Source of the DNA: Apteryx mantelli
Lineage: Eukaryota; Chordata; Aves; Apterygiformes; Apterygidae
Reading direction: 5' to 3'
Length of the DNA: 64,000 bases
Assembly: GCF_036417845.1 (NCBI RefSeq)
Contig: NC_089981.1
Coordinates: 61,690,768-61,754,767 of the forward strand
Shown here: positions 57,782 through 64,000 of the stretch, piece by piece
How the letters are laid out: every line of letters begins with the position of its first letter
Numbering within the stretch: the stretch's first letter is position 1
Program-made: the position numbers and the translations under genes
Notes under the pieces: model-generated
Seen by the model: only the letters and a program-made list of their open reading frames with translations
What the model was told of the DNA's origin: nothing
Databases searched by the model: none

Positions 57782-60700
57782 CTGGAAATTTTTCTCTTTC
57801 TCCATTACTTTTAGAGGGTGCTAACAGAGTTCAGCTTAGCTCAGATACATATATTTTAAATTAGCTTATGGAAGTCTCACTCCTTACTAATTTTAAGCTT
57901 CAGGTACAGAGAGATCCAAAACATACCCTCTCTAAAAAGTCCTCACCAAACACAAATTGTGCTACTCTGGATGCACCATGTATAAAGTGTTTTTTTAGAA
58001 AGTTGCATTTTTTGTCTCCTTTTCTTTAAAAGAAAAGGAACAAAAAACTGAACATCAGATGGGGGAAACCTTTACATCAGAAATTGAAATGTATTAGGAA
58101 AAAAGATCAATCTCTGCAAAATACTTTAAAAATATGTTTGTTTAGAGAAGTATGAAAAAGAGGAAAAGTCTTGAAATGAATAATTGATGTATAGCTGTAT
58201 CTATGCAAGGCAACTGCTTCCTTTCCAGTCACAACTCTCTTTATCAGATTTGTGATTTATGAAGAACAGGGTTTCCACAGAAGCAATTTCAAGAAATTAA
58301 ATGTTTTTGCCTACAACTGTGAAAAAATTCCTTTAAAAATATTATTTTCATCCAACCAGACTTTATTCAATAGTCTCATTTTGACAGCTATCATCATTAG
58401 AAGATATATAGCACTTTTTGTTTCACTCTACATATTTTTATGGAACCACCTTCCTTGTTGATACACAGATTATAAAAATCTCAACTATATTTTTTCCTAA
58501 ATTTTGGCATCATTAAATATAAATAATTAAAAAGTGCTTAAAGAGAAGTTCCATTCTAATTCTCCCTCATAGCTGTTCACAATCCTGCAATTACAGGTAA
58601 AAGATCAGAAGCAGGTAACCCAGCAGATTTTCCATCTTTAACAACTGTGCTACTGTAGGCATATTGCCATGGCACAAGGTAGCCCAAATTAGCTTTTATA
58701 CAACTAAACTGCACCTTACATCTAAAATGCCTATAATGCTATACTCCTTTTAGTCTTGGAGAAAGTATAGCTCTATCAGTGCGACACTGAATCCAGGCTA
58801 ATTAAGTCCAATTAAATAGCATAGGCAACACCTGTAATATATGCCTGTAATGTAGCTAGATGAAGCAGCTGTTGATACTACCAAGAGGAAGTGTTCATCA
58901 ACCTCCATGTAGACGCGCTGTGATTCCTCAGTTGTATGAAAGCACCACATACTTCTTGCTGTCTGCAAGCTCTGATGATAAAGGAAAAACTTCCTATTGC
59001 AGTCTTTATTGTTAACTGCTAAAGTTTCGTTCAGGTTTCAATAGAAAACTTCAATATGTTTAACACTTCATTTCAAAATTATTCTTTATGCATCTTATAA
59101 CTCAATCTATCACTTTACCAGAGGACAAGGACACAGTTTCATAGATAATCCTAGGTATAACAGATTCTTTGCAGGAGACAGCACTTGGAAACTTCCTAGA
59201 GCAGAGATGGGAGTAGTCCTCTCCTCTCCTCACAGTGACTGTTCTGAGAGAATTTAACAGATCTTCACCCTGACCTTTGGAAGGCTTGCTCCAACCTCTG
59301 AAAAGATCCTGTCTCCACCACAAAGCATCACTGTAAGTCCTATACCCCCATGGTCTCATATCACATCACACTGTGGGTAAACCTCCATAAAACTTATGAT
59401 GGATCTGACCTTGTGCAATGGGAAGCATAACATGGTATGTCAATCACATCTATCAAGCTGGTAAACAGCATCCTGTCTTTAGAGTACTACATGTGGAACT
59501 CAGCCTTTAGGGTAATGCTGTTTCAGTACTTGCAGATTTGTTTGTGACCCAAGGAAAGAGTTTAGCAATCTCCATCCTGTCTTTTGCACAATTTCCCCTC
59601 TTTCCCTACAATTGGTGTCCTAACCATTTCCATTCCTTCAAGAAGATTTCATGATAGCACTTTTACTCTGCTAAATAAGAGGTTGACCCACTGGCATATT
59701 GCTGTGCTGCTGCCTTGCACTAATTGACCCCTTTCTTGATTGAGCCCCAGATTGGTTGTTACCCACCAACTTTACTCCTATCACTCTTCCAGCAAAGCCA
59801 GAGAGAACAGATGCTGTGTGATGGGTTAAACACTGCCAATTTTATTCTCTTCCTGGCAATGTGGGCTAGAAGTGCCAAGGTTGCAAGGCCAGGGTTGCAT
59901 TATAATATTGTACTTTGCCAATTAAATTTCACAATCTGACTTACAGTTCCAGAGCCCTGAAACTTTAAAAACATATGGGGCTTCCTTAACTTATCTGGGG
60001 AGATAAAAGGAACATCTGAAATTACTTTTATTTAGAAATTTAACAAGAAATCATAAAAGAACCAATCATGTACGGAAATGCAAAATGAAGATATCAATGC
60101 TAAGGCTTTGTGCAACTAGCATTCATTTAAAAAGAAATCTATTCAGGGTTGTCTTTTCAGATTGTTAGATTAAACAAGCCACACAGCATTTGCTGCAAAC
60201 CCATAATTACAGATTATTATAGAATACAAAAGATGCCAGGCATAAAAAGCTACTACAATTCACTACACTGTAATAGAACATGCAGTGGAAGTTAATTTTG
60301 GCAAATGCTTTAAATATTAGCTTTACATAATATGTATAGGTGAGACTGTAATTAGGACAGAATGAATCCTTCGAAGCCTCTTTCATTCTGACCCAGCAGA
60401 TGATTACATTTTACTAATAAGACCACAGCCATTTGACAAAAAGCCAACTACAGTACCTTGCTTCATTCTTCAGTAAATTTAATAATTACAGCTCCTCCTG
60501 CCAATAGTTCCCAAATCAGACTTGTTCAGTCCAATACTGAGCTTATTAGGGGACAGCTCTGTGTTTAGAATTCTTTGGCCAAAAAAGTACTTGAGGATGA
60601 TGAAGCATGCCTTAGACAAGGGCACAATGATTAGCCATTTTCTCTACATAAAAAACAGCACGTAGTCACTACAGACCACAAAATCACCTGCTGTTAGCAC

Positions 60701-61067
60701 ACAGCTGCTGCAAAGAGCTTCTGCATTTATCTGGTTCTTAATACCTTAAAGGAAGCCTAAATGGAACAACTTAATATGGAGGGAGAATAGCACTACACAG
60801 AGTTTCTGTTATCAGTATTAATCTCATCTTTTTCAATTTTCTTCCCAGTGAAGCCATTTGATACTTACTACATACACTGTATAATACATGCCACTTCTCT
60901 GCATCTTAGTTTCTTGAATTTTCTATTTTTATTTTAGTGTTTTGAAGAAAATGTTAATTCGCAAGTCTGTTAAGGTTCCAAGTGGATGAGAGAAAATGTC
61001 TCTCTCTTCAGATAACTCCAGGGTTTTTAAAAGTATAAACAGATCCCCAAAGAATTATGACAAGTTT

Positions 61068-61081
61068 AAAAAAAAAAAAAA
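61068..61081 (+). repeat. Poly-A tract (14 nt)
   Basis: A simple homopolymer inside the 6.6-kb intron, with AT-rich surroundings and no retroposon body recognised. Confidence 0.75.
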
Positions 61082-61441
61082 GTCACAGGAAGTTTTCAAT
61101 ATTGCAAGCTCAGATATGAAAAAAATTCTTAAAAAAGGAGCAAAATTAAGATTAAAGTAAATTAATTTGCCCAAAGCAAACTGAAAAACATTTACCCATG
61201 TTGCTGTACTTAACACTTTCACTGATACAGAGAACAGAAGAATCCATATCAAATTGATTTTCATGTTGTTCAGAAGATACTTATTTCAGTTAATCGAATA
61301 GTAATTGCTGAAAATTATGTTAGCTCATTCTGTACTAATGGTCCTTACCTAATGTCTAAGTATAATTTAAAACTTATGTTTTAGACAAACACTTCAATAC
61401 TGGAAACCAAGATAAAACCTTTTTAAGAAAAAGTGTATTCA

Positions 61442-61639
<198 letters not shown>

Positions 61640-62382
61640 CTATAACAAAAACAAGATTTCATGGCAATAATTACTGAAATTCCTACTCAATACTTTTATA
61701 AGAAATGAAGTTTACCTTTATTTTCTAATTTTCTAATTGTATTTTCTAATTAAGTTGTTAAAGCAGGTAGGCAGGATAAAATACTGGATAATTTTGGATG
61801 CTTAATGTTTACAGAACCAAACCCAGGCCTGCAAAGAAAATTCCTAAAAAAGTGTGTACACTGAAGTAGAATGTAACAATAAAGTTAACACAAGAAACAA
61901 AACTTACAACAAAATCACTAAGCTACCTTTATTTTTAGGTCTCCTCTCTTCTTTAAGTACATAGGCTAGGTCTAAGGCTTAATCCCTTTCCCTTGCAAAA
62001 AATATATACATCTTTCTCCTGTGTCCCGAAAGATCCCTAAAGACAGTAATCATTGCTAAATAAAATTTCTTGGTATATAAAGGCTATATCCTCATCTGTT
62101 TTAAATGTATAGCTGGTCTTCTACAGCAGTAGTGTCTGCTATCAGTATGACACACAAAAAATAACATCACAAAATGTGAGGCAAAATTAACTATTCCAAA
62201 TATACCAAAGATTAAGCAGTTAACTGTAAAAAACTGTACAAAAACTAAGACAGAACTCCAAATTTGAGCAGCTTACAGAAAACTGAGATCAACTTACAGA
62301 AAAGCTCTGTCTTCATTTCCATGAAAATTGACACTACCTGCATACCTAGAAATTCTCATTTAGCAAGTAAAGAAACATGTAC
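61640..62382 (-). other. RALGAPA1: RALGAPA1 intron (0.7 kb)
   Basis: Donor AAG/GTACATG and acceptor TTTGTTATAG. AT-rich; nothing else supported. Confidence 0.9.
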
Positions 62383-62517
62383 CTTATATATACAATTAAG
62401 AACTGATCTTTCAGTCTTATCATTTTCTGCTCCTGTAGTGTGAAGAGGCTGCAGCAAGGTCTTTAAGGGCAAGGCCGTTATCCAATCCAATAAACACAGA
62501 AGTAAAGAGACCACCAA
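62383..62517 (-). CDS. RALGAPA1: RALGAPA1 exon ([20 protein letters not shown]...), most upstream in window
   Basis: The acceptor is GTTTCTTACAG. The exon has 45 codons in phase 0 (visible residues 1-45): [40 protein letters not shown] and NCIYK. The Leu-rich start is an amphipathic helix of the alpha-solenoid-like N-terminal region, not a membrane segment in a cytosolic protein. The donor AAG/GTACATG is adequate. The previous exon is outside the window or was not recognised. Confidence 0.94.
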
Positions 62518-64000
62518 CTGTAAGAAACACTTTTAATTACAAATCATTTAAAAGAGCACCGGCTACTTCACATTTTTTACTTTATTCTACTTTTCTGTTT
62601 TACTTTCATTTCTTAATTTAACTTCAGTAGAAAGTCAACCTTATGCAATAATGTTTAAAAGCCACTGTATGTTCAAATCCCATATTATGGGCAAAAACTC
62701 CATCTATTGAGATGTTTCACAAAGACCATTCAGATAACAGCTTCTCTTTACAAAGAGTCTGTGAGTAGATATTGTGCTTAAGTAGATATCTATAATTTCA
62801 CAAAACTAATTTGTAGGACATTGTTTTTAAAATGACAGATTACACACATACAAAATAAAGCTGACATATCATTCTGCACATAAACCTCACTGTAAAGTGT
62901 ATTTCAGCTACATTTAGTGCTTTTCCTTCACAGTCTGTCAATATCACTCTGCAGCATCAGGTATCATATGAAAGAAATCTAACTGCTTTCTGTATCATAG
63001 GCTACTCAGTGAAAGAACCAACTCCCTCTAGGGGATATTTTAAAGACTCTAGAACAGAATCAGATTAAGACTTACAAACACCAAATAATTAATAACTGAC
63101 TGGCTCCAAATAATTATTTGTAATTTTTAAAACTTAGCTGTGGAAGAGAAAACAATTCAGATAAACAGCTGTAAGATTCTTCAAAATATTTTACAAGTTA
63201 AACGAAAGTCTTTCGAAGAAAACCAACTTAAAAAATTTACTATCAAAAGACATATAAACATCATACACGCTTCATCGAATCATTACAACTTTGTCTCACA
63301 GAGGCACCATCTAATAAACCAGACAATGAAGGGCTCTGAGTATTTTTACATCCAGCCAATTTTTAAGAAACCCGTTAGGCCCAAGTTTGTCAAACTAGCT
63401 AAGCCAATTTTTATATGGTATTTGACATAAAACGATCAGTATTGGCTCATGAGGAAACTTCTTCGCTCATGGGAACTAACCACAAGTGGATAGGTGGTGA
63501 GCTTGGCATACTGTTGTATTCTATACTAGCCACCAATTTATCTCTGATGGCCAACATGAGCAACAGATGAATTTTAGCTCCCATTGGATTGGGTGGCTCA
63601 GAACGACAAAGCTGCCAGTGAAAAACTGCACTGAAGTGCCCAAGTTTAAACAGTCACTGCTTGCCACAGTTCTCGCCCACAGCAAAGCCAAATGACTGAG
63701 GTGTAGCTTTCAGGAGGCAGAAAGCACTACCGTGAATATCCGATGGATGAAGACAGAGTCTGTCTTAGCTAAGGGTCTCAGCCCCATTGAGAATATGAAA
63801 AGACAGCAAGCATTTTGAAGGATGATGACTATCACAGGCTCTTCTTGGGAAGCACAAATAATCATAAGCTTATAGAAAGCTTACAAATGCACTCTCTACA
63901 AGTCATAATTTATTTGCACTATAAGAGATGTTTGAAAAATCTGCATTACTTTGCTTTTAAGTTCATTTAGGATAAGGAAAAAAGAAAACTTTCTAATTAT
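62518..64000 (-). other. RALGAPA1: RALGAPA1 intron, truncated by the window edge
   Basis: No exon was recognised from the acceptor at 62518 to the window end. About 63440-63850 is richer in GC than the flanks and has long stretches without homopolymers. It has stops in all frames I tried on the - strand, so it looks like an old repeat or conserved non-coding DNA rather than an exon. Confidence 0.7.

Overview
This is vertebrate nuclear DNA, most probably from a bird. It shows an extremely GC-rich intronless gene next to an AT-rich multi-exon gene, compact introns, few recognisable repeats, and only old, decayed retroposon fragments. There are no bacterial operons, CRISPR arrays or phage genes. 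I infer 'bird' from this overall texture and did not run any search; another sauropsid is possible.

Layout. (1) 1-1770 is upstream intergenic DNA and contains a diverged direct duplication of about 145 bp (about 880-1022 and 1578-1727). (2) About 1770-4060 is a CpG island holding INSM2 on the + strand: three evenly spaced CAGCTG E-boxes, an inverted CCAAT box, a TATAAA box, a short 5' leader, and one exon of 457 codons (2351-3724) encoding a SNAG-domain, five-zinc-finger repressor. (3) 3725 to about 6500 is the convergent gap holding the two 3' ends. (4) From about 6500 to the right edge is the 3' part of RALGAPA1 on the - strand. I placed ten coding exons (62383-62517, 61456-61639, 53971-54835, 52334-52405, 51330-51453, 49495-49650, 40867-41025, 38524-38651, 15824-15948, 7044-7198). 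They join without a phase break into 2103 nt, the last 700 codons plus stop. The 5' part lies beyond the window.

The neighbourhood identifies the locus: INSM2 and RALGAPA1 are adjacent and tail-to-tail on human chromosome 14q13 as well. I see no functional link between them. INSM2 is a neuroendocrine/neural transcriptional repressor. RALGAPA1 is the catalytic alpha-1 subunit of the RalGAP complex, which switches off RalA and RalB; the catalytic asparagine of its Rap/Ran-GAP domain is present here.

The most notable result is the 22.6-kb intron between the RALGAPA1 exons at 38524-38651 and 15824-15948. It has a U12-type (minor spliceosome) donor, GTATCCTTT, and a matching branch site, CTCCTTAAT, close to the acceptor. 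Other observations are a NAGNAG tandem acceptor, an alternative-looking C-terminal tail exon, a polyadenylation hexamer just after the RALGAPA1 stop, an intronic 13-bp inverted repeat near 57.75 kb, and several ancient retroposon fossils (L3/CR1-like at 19.7-20.5 kb, an L2/L3-like block at 45.1-45.5 kb, MIR-like pieces). I found no evidence of an entirely new biological system.
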